Assembly: GCF_000002865.3 (NCBI RefSeq) | Contig: NW_001865063.1 | Span: forward strand, 507,483 to 571,482 | Length of the DNA: 64,000 bases | Source: Monosiga brevicollis MX1 | Taxonomy: Eukaryota; Opisthokonta; Choanoflagellata; Craspedida; Salpingoecidae | Direction: 5' to 3' | Shown here: piece by piece, positions 36,701 to 46,550 of the stretch | How positions within the stretch are numbered: the stretch's first letter is position 1 | How the letters are laid out: each line of letters starts with the position of its first letter | Notes under the pieces: model-generated | What the model was told of the DNA's origin: nothing | What the model saw: only the letters and a program-made list of their open reading frames with translations | The model's database searches: none | Translations under genes and position numbers: made by a program

Positions 36701-38002
36701 GCGCCTTGCAGGGCCTCTGTGAAGACCCGTCTGTGAAATGCCGTCGCATCATGTGAGATGAGCACGGCCATGAGGTGACGAGGTGATTGTTATGAAGCAA
36801 GTCCAAGGCATCGTGTGCGCACCGCAGTTCCGGCGAAACTGGAGCACCAAGAAGCGCTTGTGCCAAGGCACCCTTGAGAATCCGCACCCAGGAATTGACA
36901 CTAAAACAGTGAGCCATGGGATCAGCTGCGTCAGTTGGAGTACGTCTTTTCAGAGCTCCCGAAAGCGTACTAACGACGCGCGATGTACACGCACGAAATG
37001 CTTTGGGTATCACTGCCTGTGGTTATACGTTCATAGGCCGGCACCAGGTCGGTGGGGCACTGGGGCCAGACAGCCCAGAGCTGCTCGGCCACCAAACGTG
37101 CATGCTGAACTACCGAGGGCACGGGTGCAACGAGGGCAATAGCAAAAGCTCTGCATGGGACCAGATACGGGTGAGATGGTGAGCTTGGAGCTGCTTTCGA
37201 GCGAGCATCGGGCCCGCCGTGTGCGACTGCCCTTACCGTGGGCATAGCCCAAGCGCTTGGGGGCGATCCTTGGGGCGTGCTGCCCAGCCATCAGCCAGGA
37301 TGGTTGTTAGAAACTGGAGTTGACGAGCTTCATCAGCGTGAGCACTGCGCGTGTTGAGTACTTCGCTCAAGTAGGTTTGGGCCAAGGTGGTGCACATGGC
37401 AGCATCCTTGGCAGACCGCCGGGCAAGCTACAGGCATGGTGGGGGCATGAGGCCCGCCGGGCATTAACACGTGCTCGAGAATCAAAAAGGGTCAGGCAAG
37501 TGCGGGCGCACATACGCGATGCAAGCAATATGCCACGGTCTCTGGATTTTCATAGAGTTGACGCACAGCCGTGACCAATGACTGCAGATCCTTGTAGGGG
37601 GCGCTGTCCTCCACGACTGTATCCTGAGCAAGCTGTCAGTTTCAACACGGCCACAGGCCATGGCGGCCATGAGCAACGGCTCCAAAGCTGAACTTCATGC
37701 CCCCCAGAGCGACAAGCCTTTCGGACCAAGAGAAAGCACCATACCTGCGGTGCTTGCAGGGCCTGCTGCAGGACATTGGCCAGCTCGCGCCGGTCATCCT
37801 GCAAGAGCAGGTAGGCCTGGACGTATGCCCGCTGCTCAAGCAATGCATCAGCCGTATCCGTCAGGCACTGTTGCAGCTGCTGCGACAACGCCGCCGCCGC
37901 ATCCTGCTCATGCTTCAACAGCGCCTGCGTTGAAAACAGACGGTGGTGCACGCCCGGAAGCAGCGGCGTGGCCACCGCCTCCACTGACGCGATGGCAGCC
38001 AT
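33740..38002 (-). CDS. GAPVD1: GAPVD1/GAPEX-5-like protein: RasGAP-like N-terminus and VPS9 Rab5-exchange C-terminus
   Basis: A minus-strand gene of about fifteen exons. It starts at 38000-38002 with a helical segment (LLKHEQDAAAALSQQLQQ). Next come PYKDLQSLVTAVRQLYENPE and LAQTYLSEVLNTRSAHADE, which resemble the GAPVD1 RasGAP region (exons at about 37520-37620 and 37230-37430). Central exons are helical and weakly conserved (for example EMLAQYVFQRNTRLEARLL near 34780). The C-terminal exons are a VPS9 domain: SSAHDRFLLECEEQLYARLF, a helix ending LCKAPWSCLRVISK, then GADDMLPVLIHVIAES and TGEGAYWFGLFEMATQYL before the stop at 33740-33742. The Asp of DDMLP and the Tyr of GAYWF match catalytic VPS9 positions. 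The family activates Rab5 on early endosomes. The VPS9 call is firm; the RasGAP part is by weak similarity and I cannot place an arginine finger. Confidence 0.75.
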
Positions 38003-38141
38003 CTCCGCCCCTAAAAAAAAATTAAAAATTAAAAATTAAATAAATTGATGTGATCAGTTTTGTTTTAATAAAATGTTTAAAATCCCATGCAGGTTCCTCT
38101 ATGGATGGTTTGATGTAAATTTTAAAGTTTTAACATGTGAA

Positions 38142-38176
<35 letters not shown>

Positions 38177-38523
38177 ATCAAACGCTTGTTTCTCACTTTT
38201 TTTGTTCGAATTTCTTCTTTTTTTGTTCTTTTTTTTTCTATTCTTTTTACTTGAAGGATGTATGTCAATGAGACGAGTACAGAAGAGCATGTGTCGATTG
38301 AAGCAGAGTCACGGCCAAGCAGTGTGTCGGACCACGTCGGCTGCGTATAGAAACGCGCCTTGCTGACCGTGCCCGGGCATCACGTAAGAAAAAAAAAAAC
38401 AGAAATATCATGCAGCAAATGCAACAAGAAGAACGCAAAACAAAAACTCACAAAAACTCTCGTTGGTTCGCGTCCTATGTCAGGCTCCTAACGTCTGGAG
38501 AGCACGAAGTTGACGCCAGCACT
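38003..38523. repeat. Spacer with GT microsatellite and A/T-rich tracts
   Basis: It separates the GAPVD1-like start from the 3' end of the hoglet-like gene. AATTAAAAATT-type repeats occur at 38016-38045, a GT run at 38142-38171, T-rich sequence at 38195-38250 and an A run at 38389-38399. No gene is supported. Confidence 0.75.
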
Positions 38524-41500
38524 CTACTTTTGGTACGAGGCAGTCACGTTTTGCAGGATGTCTTCCACCTCGGCCACGGTCAGCGCACCCCCGTTGGCAT
38601 AGTAGATGTCGATCACATAGCCCATGATGGTCCGCAAAGCATTGCCCTTCTGCTCCAGAGGTACCATGGAGGTGTAGTTGGTGGCCATGCTGATGTAGGG
38701 GTGGAGGCCGTTGTCGTATTCGCGAACAGGCAGGTCACTCTCCACGACGGCGGTGAGGGGTGAATAGAAGATGTGCTTGAGGTCGTGGCTCAGATCCTGG
38801 CCGATCTGATAGCCCAGATACGTAAAGGCGGACGAAACAATGCCCTCTGCAATCATGGTGCTCGCGGACGTCAAGGGTGCATAAAAGCCCATGGTGATGG
38901 CCGAGCCAACGGCCGAGATGGCGACGGTGCGCAGGCAGCTGTCCTCATAGACCACGACCAGGTCACCCACACTGACATTGTTAGCGGGTTGATAGGAGCC
39001 GCTGGGCAGAGGGCCGCAGTTGCCCATGGGCTCGCTGGCTTTGTAGACCATGTGGGGTCCGGATAGAGTGAGGGTTTGATCGATGCCTTGTGCATCGACA
39101 TACGATAGCGTTTGAAACTGGACTTGTTGCGTGTGCTCGGCGTGGATGAGTGTGGTCAGGGGGCAATCTTCCACGGTGCCGTTGTTGGGGTTGACGCACT
39201 TGAGCATGTCACCGGTGGTGAGTGCTGAGATGGGTGCCGAGCTACCGTTGGCGAGCATGAGCTGGGTGAATGATGCAAAGCATTCCGAAGGGGCGCTCAC
39301 GGTTGTGGAGACGACAGTGAAAGGGGTGGTGGTTGTGGGCGGGGTAGTGGAGGTGGTGAGCGTGGTTGTGGTGGCGACAGTGGTGGTAGTGCTCGTGCTG
39401 GTGGTACTGGTAGTTGTTGTTGTCGTTGTTGTGCTCGTGCTGCTGGTGGTGGTGGTGGTGGCTGTGGTTGTCGCGTAATTGTATTGGTAGCAAATCTCGA
39501 CCGCATCCAAGACAGGTGTGATGCCCGACAGAAAGCTGGAGAAGCCAACGCGAAGAGTCGAGCCCAAGTACGTCTCCGTCTCACCGGTGATCAGCTCCAA
39601 AATCTCTTCCTCATAATCAGTTTGGCTGTATGTTTGGACCAGGCGGAACAAAACGGCGTCGTTGGCGGGCGTGCGAAACTCCATACGGAAATAGCTTTGG
39701 GGCGGCGAGATGAGAGAGCTGTAGCCCATGCGCGCTTTGATGCGGTAGCGAGTCTGGGCCGTGTAGGTCAGGCTCGTGTCCTGCCACAGACCAGTGCTGG
39801 TAGTGCTGGAGCTCATCCAGCCCATTGCCTGATTGCCATCCTGGCTAGAGGCGGGATGTGGAACGAGAGAGCTGGTGTTGGCATACAGGCGAGCGCCCGC
39901 GGCCACAGAGCTGGCAATTTGCCAACCTCCGGTGGTGCTGGTAAAGGGGGTGTCCGTCTTGCCGGCTCCCACCCGTTTGTTCTCAAAGGAGTAATCCGCC
40001 ATCGGCAAACAGACTTCCTGAAAGCTAGTGGTGGTCGAGGTCGTGGTGGTCGAGGTAGTGGATGTGGATGTGGTTGTGGTAGAAGTGGTTGTGGTTGTGG
40101 TCGTCGAGGTGGTTGTGGTCGTCGAGGTGGTCGTGGTTGTTGTGGTGGAAGTTGTGGTGGTGGTGGTGCTGGTCGTTGTCGTAGTTGAGGTGGTCGTAGT
40201 CGACGTCGTGGTGGTGGTGGTGGACGTCGTGGTGGTGGTGGTGGTGTCCAACATCTCGCGGCACAGCTCAAATGAATCGACGGCGATGGTGGCCCCGGAG
40301 CCGGATACTCGGAGGACAGCGGTCAACCCGTCGTAGAGCGCATCGTGGGATTCCCAAACGCGAAAGGTAGCCGTGATGGGCGACCACACATCGGTGACCA
40401 CGTCTTCAACGCTAAAGGTCGTGGCTGCCAGTGTTTGGTTGGTGGTGGTGGCTTGAAGCTCGAGCGTGAGCGGGGCAAAGTCATAGACTTGGGCACTAGC
40501 GGCGGCAGCGGCCACAGCCGAGCGGCTGGCCCAAGCAGTCAGCGTATACTCAGTAAGTGGGCGAATGGTGACGTCCATGACGTGCTGCAACTCTGCTTCC
40601 TGATCGGCTTCATCGTATGTCGGAGCAAAGTAGATGTAGTTTTGTCCGGAATGAGCTGTGGTAGGCCCAAACAGAGTCGGGGGGTGAGCGACGCGCAGTC
40701 GCCCCTCGGAAAAGGACCAGGTGTTGGGTTCCAACGGCGGGGTGGCCGTCTCCGAATTGGGTTCCAGGAGAAGGGCATCGAAGCCTGGATTCTGCAGCTG
40801 GGGGCACAAATCGTAGGTCGTTGATGTGGTGGTTGAGGATGTTGAGGACGTGGAGCTGGTGCTCGAGGTGGAGCTGGTGGAGCTGGTACTCGAGGTCGAG
40901 GAGGTGCTAGAAGTTGTCGAGGTGGAGCTGGTGCTCGAGGTGGAGCTGGTGCTTGAGGTGGAGGAGGTGCTAGACGTGCTTGAAGTCGTTGAGGTGGAGG
41001 AGGTGGAGCTGGTGCTTGAGGTGCTCGAGGTGGAGGAGGTGCTCGACGTGCTTGAGGTCGTTGAGGTGGAGGAGGTAGAGCTGGTGCTCGAGGTAGAGCT
41101 GGTGGTGGAGGTGCTTGAAGTGCTCGAGGTGGAGGAGGTGCTCGACGTGCTCGAGGTAGTTGAGGTGGAGGAGGTCGAGCTGGTGCTCGAGGTAGAGCTG
41201 GTGGTGGAGGTGCTTGAAGTGCTCGAGGTGGAGGAGGTGCTCGAGGTAGAGCTGGTGGACCTGAGAATGTCGCAGTCGGCAGCGCTATGGCCACAACAGC
41301 ACACGCGTTGGTAATCGGTGTGGGAGGATGAGCACGAGGCCGTGCCTACTGGGCCGATGTAGTAGCAAGGACCAGGAGACATTTGGATGTAAGGCGAGTA
41401 GGAATTGCCCCGCGAGCCAAAGCTGGTGCACTGCGAGGGCATGTTCAGCTCTTCGAAGACGTATGAGATTTCAGAGGGGGATCGAACGGTGTCGGTAGTC

Positions 41501-41694
41501 TCCTGATTGCAAGGGAGGGTGGTTTGATCAGCACAAGCAGCGTCGCAGGACTCTCCGATGCCGCCAAGCACCCATGTGGCCGCTGCCGGCCTCCATTGGG
41601 AGGCGAGGAGCAAAAGGCTAATGGCCGCTACGGCCGAGGAAAAAGCCCCTCTCATTTTTGTTGGGCCCGGCGGGGCTGCACAGCTGTGTTCCAT
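38524..41694 (-). CDS. Hoglet-like secreted protein: Cys-rich head, Ser/Thr stalks, two beta-sandwich modules and a C-terminal Hint domain
   Basis: One exon of 1056 codons. Two Met choices exist; the second (41653-41655) gives a compact signal peptide MRGAFSSAVAAISLLLLAS. Residues about 40-145 are Cys-rich (WVLGGIGESCDAAC to RVCCC). About 150 residues of repeated Ser-Ser-Thr follow. Two modules near 293-500 and 558-755, each opening C.P...NPGF or C.P..DYSFEN, look like galactose-binding-type sandwiches; poly-Thr stalks separate them. The C-terminus from about 804 is a Hint domain: ECFASFTQLMLANG with the nucleophile Cys, ALTTGDMLKC, LTLSGPHMVY with the block-B His, SVGDLVVVYED, and MGFYAPLTSASTMIAEGIV. 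Hint domains self-cleave before the Cys, as in hedgehog and choanoflagellate hoglet. The hedgehog signalling domain is absent. Confidence 0.85.
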   Translation of the reverse strand: MEHSCAAPPGPTKMRGAFSSAVAAISLLLLASQWRPAAATWVLGGIGESCDAACADQTTLPCNQETTDTVRSPSEISYVFEELNMPSQCTSFGSRGNSYSPYIQMSPGPCYYIGPVGTASCSSSHTDYQRVCCCGHSAADCDILRSTSSTSSTSSTSSTSSTSTTSSTSSTSSTSSTSTTSSTSSTSSTSSTSSTSTTSSTSSTSSTSSTSTTSSTSSTSSTSSTSSTSSTSSTSTTSSTSSTSSTSSTSSTSSTSSTSTTSSTSSTSSTSSTSSTSSTSSTSSTSSTTTSTTYDLCPQLQNPGFDALLLEPNSETATPPLEPNTWSFSEGRLRVAHPPTLFGPTTAHSGQNYIYFAPTYDEADQEAELQHVMDVTIRPLTEYTLTAWASRSAVAAAAASAQVYDFAPLTLELQATTTNQTLAATTFSVEDVVTDVWSPITATFRVWESHDALYDGLTAVLRVSGSGATIAVDSFELCREMLDTTTTTTTSTTTTTTSTTTTSTTTTTSTTTTTTSTTTTTTTSTTTTTSTTTTTTTSTTTTSTSTTSTTTTSTTTSFQEVCLPMADYSFENKRVGAGKTDTPFTSTTGGWQIASSVAAGARLYANTSSLVPHPASSQDGNQAMGWMSSSTTSTGLWQDTSLTYTAQTRYRIKARMGYSSLISPPQSYFRMEFRTPANDAVLFRLVQTYSQTDYEEEILELITGETETYLGSTLRVGFSSFLSGITPVLDAVEICYQYNYATTTATTTTTSSTSTTTTTTTTSTTSTSTTTTVATTTTLTTSTTPPTTTTPFTVVSTTVSAPSECFASFTQLMLANGSSAPISALTTGDMLKCVNPNNGTVEDCPLTTLIHAEHTQQVQFQTLSYVDAQGIDQTLTLSGPHMVYKASEPMGNCGPLPSGSYQPANNVSVGDLVVVYEDSCLRTVAISAVGSAITMGFYAPLTSASTMIAEGIVSSAFTYLGYQIGQDLSHDLKHIFYSPLTAVVESDLPVREYDNGLHPYISMATNYTSMVPLEQKGNALRTIMGYVIDIYYANGGALTVAEVEDILQNVTASYQK

Positions 41695-42446
41695 TGCACG
41701 TTGACATCGGGCGGTGAGGCGAGAAAGGTGCGTGGGTGCCGAGAGTCAAGACACGATGGCGTTTTGATCACATACCACTCAAAAGGGGCGGGGCGCCGGG
41801 AAGAAGAAGAAGAAGACGGTTCGCGAGGCGAGTGGGCGGCGGGGATGGCACCGGGCTTTGGGGAAATGAACAAAAAATGCACAACGGGCTATTGGGACAG
41901 CGTTGTGGATCGGCGGCATGCGAGGTGTGAGTCAAACCGTCAAATAGCGCAAGGTTCATTGTTGCAGTGGGAGCGGTCCTAACATGTCAATCACAATGAG
42001 GATTGTATCCATGCCGTGCTCACAACGGTCGATCCCCTTGACGAACAGGCGATCAAACGCGTGGCAAACGAGACGAGAGAGGTTGGAAGGACGCACGCTT
42101 TGCGCGCATGCACAAATACCTTGCACGCACGCATCATTGTCAAAGCAAGTTGAGGGCGAAGTCAGTGAGAGTAACTGAAGCTTTGACTCGGAAAGACATG
42201 TGGTAGCACGTTGGCGTTGGATAGTAAAATAGTTTATAAGGTGAAAATAAAGTAAAAAACTATTCCTCAAAAATCCGAATGGAGTGAGAGAGTGTTGATG
42301 CTGCGAGTCGTGGATCTAGAGAGGAGCGCAAAATCTGATCCATGGCATTGGTCAAATGCAAGGGCCAGTCAGAGAAAAGAGCATCCCATGGTGCTGTTTC
42401 AGAGATATACCGACCAAACGCCACACCATTCAACCGTTTTTTTTTC

Positions 42447-42484
<38 letters not shown>

Positions 42485-42641
42485 AATCGGATCAAAGCCA
42501 GAGGGGCGGCCCGGGCGGCAACGGGAGAGAGTCAGTCACTGGCGCGTCTGTGGCTGGTGCCAAAGAGCTGTGCGGTGATTGATTTAGGTGCCTGTTTGTC
42601 GGGGGCTGCGGAGAAAATTGAAGAAAAAAAAAGAAGGTGGG
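41695..42641. repeat. Divergent upstream spacer with CT microsatellite
   Basis: This is the upstream region of the hoglet-like gene (minus) and the orphan gene (plus). A CT run occupies 42450-42483 and an A-rich tract 42624-42634. No gene is recognised. Confidence 0.7.
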
Positions 42642-43754
42642 ATGGCGGGTTTGCCCAGTGACACGGCGACGCCGATGGTGCTGCCAGTTACCGAGGCGGC
42701 GCGGCCAGTGCCGACGGTGCCGTCCTTGCCGGCGATGATGGCGGAGCAGCCGGGGGCGCCAGCTGCGGAAACTTCGTCCGGGCTGGCACATTTGCAAAGT
42801 GCGGTGCAAGAAGTGCATGAGGCAGCTACGACGGCCCAGGTCTGGACGCGCACCATGCGAGATACAAAGCTGTCCGAGGGAGTCCACCAGGCTTTGACGA
42901 CGCACAGCAAACTGTTCCAGCAACTACAGGATACCGGTCGCAACGTGAGCAAGTTTCGCATGACGCCAGAGGGCAACAATTGGTGGATCAAGGTCAAGAC
43001 CTTTCTCGAGCGCTGGGCCGGTGGCGCTGTCTCAGCCTCGGTCATGGGGCGGCTGCTCCAGACGGATCCCTTTCTCAAGAAAACCTTTGCCGTGAGCTAC
43101 GAGGCGAGTCGTCGCGCCCTGTTGTTGGCGGACAAGGGCTACGAGCCCTGTCCCGCGGATTGGGAAACCGCTGGTCTTGATAACTTTGTGTTTTTTGAGC
43201 TTCGGAGCCTCAAGGCCTCGGACGCACGGGATCCGGAAAAGTATCGTGCAGCCATCCGCAAGCTTCTGGAGGTGGCGCTGCGCAGCGGCATCATCTGCTG
43301 CATCTCTCTGACGGGCGCCCCCATTATTGGTTGGCGCGGCAACGAGGCCCACCTGCGCTACCACATCAACGCTTGGCCGTTCATCATGGCCGTGGCCGAG
43401 AGCGAGGTGCAGCTGCGTCCCACCGACTATGCTGGCCTGGTCATTCCCAACAACAACCCCAAACCCAGCCTGGGTCGACCCAAGAACGCCGACAAGCGCG
43501 CCAGCACTGCCTCGGTCACCACTGATGCCGAGACCACCGACGGCTCGACCCCTGCCACCGTCGATACCAGTGCAGCCCCCGTGGCCGTCACCACAGCCCC
43601 GGGCGTGGTTGCTGACGATGCCAGCGGCAACATGGTGACAAGTGCCGAGGCCGAGTCAAGTAGCAACGGGGTCACCATCATCCCTGTGGGCCAGGTTGAA
43701 TCGTCCGGTGAACCCGCTGCCAAATCAGCGCGTCGCGTCAAACCCGACAATTAG
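42642..43754 (+). CDS. Orphan protein, intronless, about 370 residues
   Basis: I do not recognise this family. The frame also has an upstream Met at 42588, but I prefer 42642, since the extra leader is only a Lys-rich run encoded by A-rich sequence. Residues about 40-110 form an amphipathic helix region (HLQSAVQEVHEAATTAQVW; SEGVHQALTTHSKLFQQLQD). A compact region follows with NNWWIKVKTFLERWAGG, FLKKTFAVSYEASRRALLL, DPEKYRAAIRKLLEVALRSG, IICCISLTGAPIIGWRGNEA and YHINAWPFIMAVAESEV, which reads like a folded alpha/beta domain. The last ~110 residues are Ser/Thr/Ala-rich and disordered, ending with a basic SARRVKPDN. No signal peptide or membrane helix is visible. Codon use and length argue for a real gene. 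Confidence 0.7.
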   Translation: MAGLPSDTATPMVLPVTEAARPVPTVPSLPAMMAEQPGAPAAETSSGLAHLQSAVQEVHEAATTAQVWTRTMRDTKLSEGVHQALTTHSKLFQQLQDTGRNVSKFRMTPEGNNWWIKVKTFLERWAGGAVSASVMGRLLQTDPFLKKTFAVSYEASRRALLLADKGYEPCPADWETAGLDNFVFFELRSLKASDARDPEKYRAAIRKLLEVALRSGIICCISLTGAPIIGWRGNEAHLRYHINAWPFIMAVAESEVQLRPTDYAGLVIPNNNPKPSLGRPKNADKRASTASVTTDAETTDGSTPATVDTSAAPVAVTTAPGVVADDASGNMVTSAEAESSSNGVTIIPVGQVESSGEPAAKSARRVKPDN

Positions 43755-44655
43755 ACTCCTTCCTTCCATCGGCATCTACACCAGAATGTGTTCCCATGAT
43801 GTGGCCAGTCCAGATCAACAACAAATCAATAATTGATGTACAACCAGCAAATGATTCGTGCCCACATCCCTGCCCGCTCCCTTTTTTTTCCTCCGCAGAT
43901 GGTGTGTGGAAGGGAGGGGCATTCAGAGATCGCCAGAGATTAATCCCGAGACGGTAGCTTCAGATTTAGTGAGAGAGACCCAGAGAGAGATCCAGAGAGA
44001 GAGATCCAGAGACACATGCAGAGAGAGAGATTCAGAGCGAGATCCACAGAGAGAGATCCAGAGAGAGATTTATTCTGGGATGCAGAGAGAGAGATCCAGA
44101 GAGACATCCAGAGAGCGAGCTCCAGAGAGAGATCCAGAGATCCAGAGGGAGCTCCAGAGAGAGATCCAGAGATCCAGAGGGAGATCCAGAGAGAGATCCA
44201 GAGATCCAGAGAGAGATCCAGGGAGAGATCCACAGAGAGAGAGATTTAGATCCAGAGAGAGATTTAAAGCAAGAGAGAGATTTGAAAAGCAAGAGATCCA
44301 GAGGGAGAGATCCAGAGAGACAAGAGAGTTTCAGAGAGAGCAGAAAGTCAGACGAAATTGTATTGCTGCTGTTTTTGCATTTTTCAAGGACCAGCCGTCC
44401 GTGACGCTATATATCGGCATCTTGGTATTCATCGGTATTCAGTGGCAGCATTGGTGGCAGCGTCGGTATCCTCCGGTGGCAGCGTTGGTGTCCTCCGGTG
44501 GTAGCGTCGGTATAGCGTCGGTATCCATTGGCGGCGCCAGGATCGGTATTCGGAGCAGTATCAGTGTCGGTATCGATATCTGGAGCAGTTTCAGTGTCGG
44601 CGGTGGCGGCGGTGGTGAGGTGTTGAAGGGGTTGAAAGAACGAGTGGCGCGGGGG
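43755..44655. repeat. Spacer with a long AGAGAGATCC-type array and GGTATC-type repeats
   Basis: From about 43960 to 44330 the sequence is an imperfect array of roughly 10-base units of the AGAGATCCAG type. From about 44410 to 44580 a second motif recurs (CGGTATC, GGTATTC, GGTGGCAG). Frames through these are repetitive and not called as genes. The second repeat leads into the UBAC2 start region. Confidence 0.8.
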
Positions 44656-46372
44656 ATGGCTCAATCATCACCGGCTGCCTTGGCAGCCTTGTACACCTTT
44701 GCTGGTGCTCCTGTGGCCAAGGTGCGTGGTGGGCGTTGCTTGGCCTCAGGGGGCTTGGAACCGCCGCTCGTGTGCGGTGGAATGCGAGCATTTGAATGAC
44801 TATTGCTGCTGTCTAGGGTCTGATGATTGGGACGGGGCTGGCGGCGCTGGCTGGCAGCGCCATCCACTGGCCTGAATATTGCTTTGTGCCCACCTCGCCG
44901 TGGGCCGTGAGCGAGGTTCGTGAATGGCATGGATAGCGTTTGTTGACCGTCATAGCCCGCCCCGGTCTTTCAAACGTCCGTCTGATGTTGCGTCTTGCTT
45001 GTCAGCTCCTGGCGTGGCCCCTCCATGCCATCCTTCTTCCAGATCGATCGACTGCATTGTTTGGCAGCATCTTCATCTACCTCACACGGCCCATCGAGCG
45101 CTACCAAGGCTCTCGCCGCTTCGGAGTGCGTCTTTGTCGTCGTCGTCGTTGTTGTCGTCGTTGTCTTGTTGTCGTCTTCTTCTTCTTCCTCCTCCTCCTC
45201 CCCCTCCTCCTCCCTTTCGGCCAGTCTTTCTTGCCGACTATATTCGAACCTTTGACCATAAATGCCTTTTTTTTCATAACGACAGGGTCTTGTGAGCTGG
45301 CTGGTCATGGTTTCGTGGCTTGTACAATACTTGTTTGTGCGAGCCAATTACTTGCCCGGCTTTGTCCCTGGTATGATGTCGCATCCCAAGCATTCACCTC
45401 TTTTCATCACACACTTCGAGGAGCCTGACGTTGTCTCCTTCATTGCCGTACCGCTGCGCCAGGCGGCCCGAGCCTGATCGGCGGTCTCTTCATCAATTTA
45501 CTGCTGGACGTGCAATCGGAGAGTCGGCAAGGTTGGGTGCCTGGCAAACTGCTGGGCATAGCCATGCTCGCACATGTGAGTCCACCCCAGCCTTGCGGCA
45601 ATTGAACAGCTGCTGCGCCATACCCGCTCCGCATCCTTCATTGCCTTGACTATCCGGTGTTTTGCATCCAGTTGTGTCTCTATAGCTTCAATACGCTCTT
45701 TTCCGTTGCCATTGGTGTCATCGTGGCCATTGTCCACCGAGCCTTGCCGATCAAGCCCACCATCCCCCGCCCCATCGCCCACGGGTTTCAGCTTGCATTT
45801 GGATGGCTCCTTCAGGACGATCTGCCAGCTGTGACGGCACGTCGTTTGCAGTTTTTCTTTGGCTTGGATGGCTCACGCACTCGCACCCCGGCTGGTCTGA
45901 CCTCACGACCTTTTGTTTCTATACTTCAGGCACGCACAGCCGGGCTAGGTACGGCTACCCAGCCGCACTCACGTGTTCGCACCATCAGTGGCAATCGGGT
46001 ATGTTGGTTGCTTTGTCCTGAATCCCTAGCGTTCTTGTGCCGTCGCTTCACGTTGCAATGCCATGCACCCATGGCCACATCTAGCCCTTCACGGACAATC
46101 TGTTGGGTGGCGCACATCCCGCCCAAGGACTCGGTGCTGGCAACGGCCTGATGTAAGCAAATTTCAATTTTGTAGCTCTCCTCCCTGCTCTTTCCCTCAT
46201 GCGCTTTTACGCTCATGTGTCGTGATTCCTTTTGGATTATAGTCCTGTTACAGAGGATAACATTGCTCAGCTAGAACAGCTCGGCTTTTCTCGGGCCCAG
46301 GCAGAAGCCGCTTTGCAACGCACGGCCAACAACGTGGATGCAGCCGCCGACATGCTTTTCTCGCAAGGGTAG
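44656..46372 (+). CDS. UBAC2: UBAC2-like rhomboid pseudoprotease with C-terminal UBA domain
   Basis: Eight exons (44656-44721, 44817-44915, 45006-45125, 45286-45370, 45463-45575, 45672-45998, 46085-46152, 46243-46372) sum to 1008 bases, 335 residues. UBAC2 is an ER multi-span rhomboid-like protein that works in ER-associated degradation and lipid-droplet protein control. Hydrophobic blocks lie in exons 2-6 (GLMIGTGLAALAGSA; LLAWPLHAILL; GLVSWLVMVSWLVQYLFV; GPSLIGGLFINLLLDV; FSVAIGVIVAIVH). No GxSG catalytic serine motif is seen, as expected for the inactive family. The last exon is a UBA domain: NIAQLEQLGFSRAQAEAALQ with NNVDAAADMLF at the end. Exon 46085-46152 was chosen because its AG and phase are the only ones that connect in frame to the UBA exon. 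Confidence 0.85.
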
Positions 46373-46441
46373 CGACTGCTTGTTTTTCTCATCAGGGCGC
46401 GCCGAGCGCGTCCCAGCTCATCCTTCGCAAGGCATGGTGGA

Positions 46442-46447
46442 AATAAA
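46442..46447 (+). promoter_or_regulatory. Candidate poly(A) signal of the UBAC2-like gene
   Basis: AATAAA lies 70 bases after the stop codon, in the short gap before the convergent sialidase gene ends. Confidence 0.45.
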
Positions 46448-46550
46448 TTGAGCCATCATACTTGGCACTTTGCGCATGATTGCAGCATTTCAACACAACT
46501 TGGGCTTTCAATCATCCAACACAGGGGGAAAAAAAAATAATATCGTCAAA

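Noticed and set aside
39131-41314. Plus-strand frames of Val/Glu repeats opposite the hoglet gene
   Set aside because: They are shadows of the Thr and Ser-Ser-Thr codons of the minus-strand gene.
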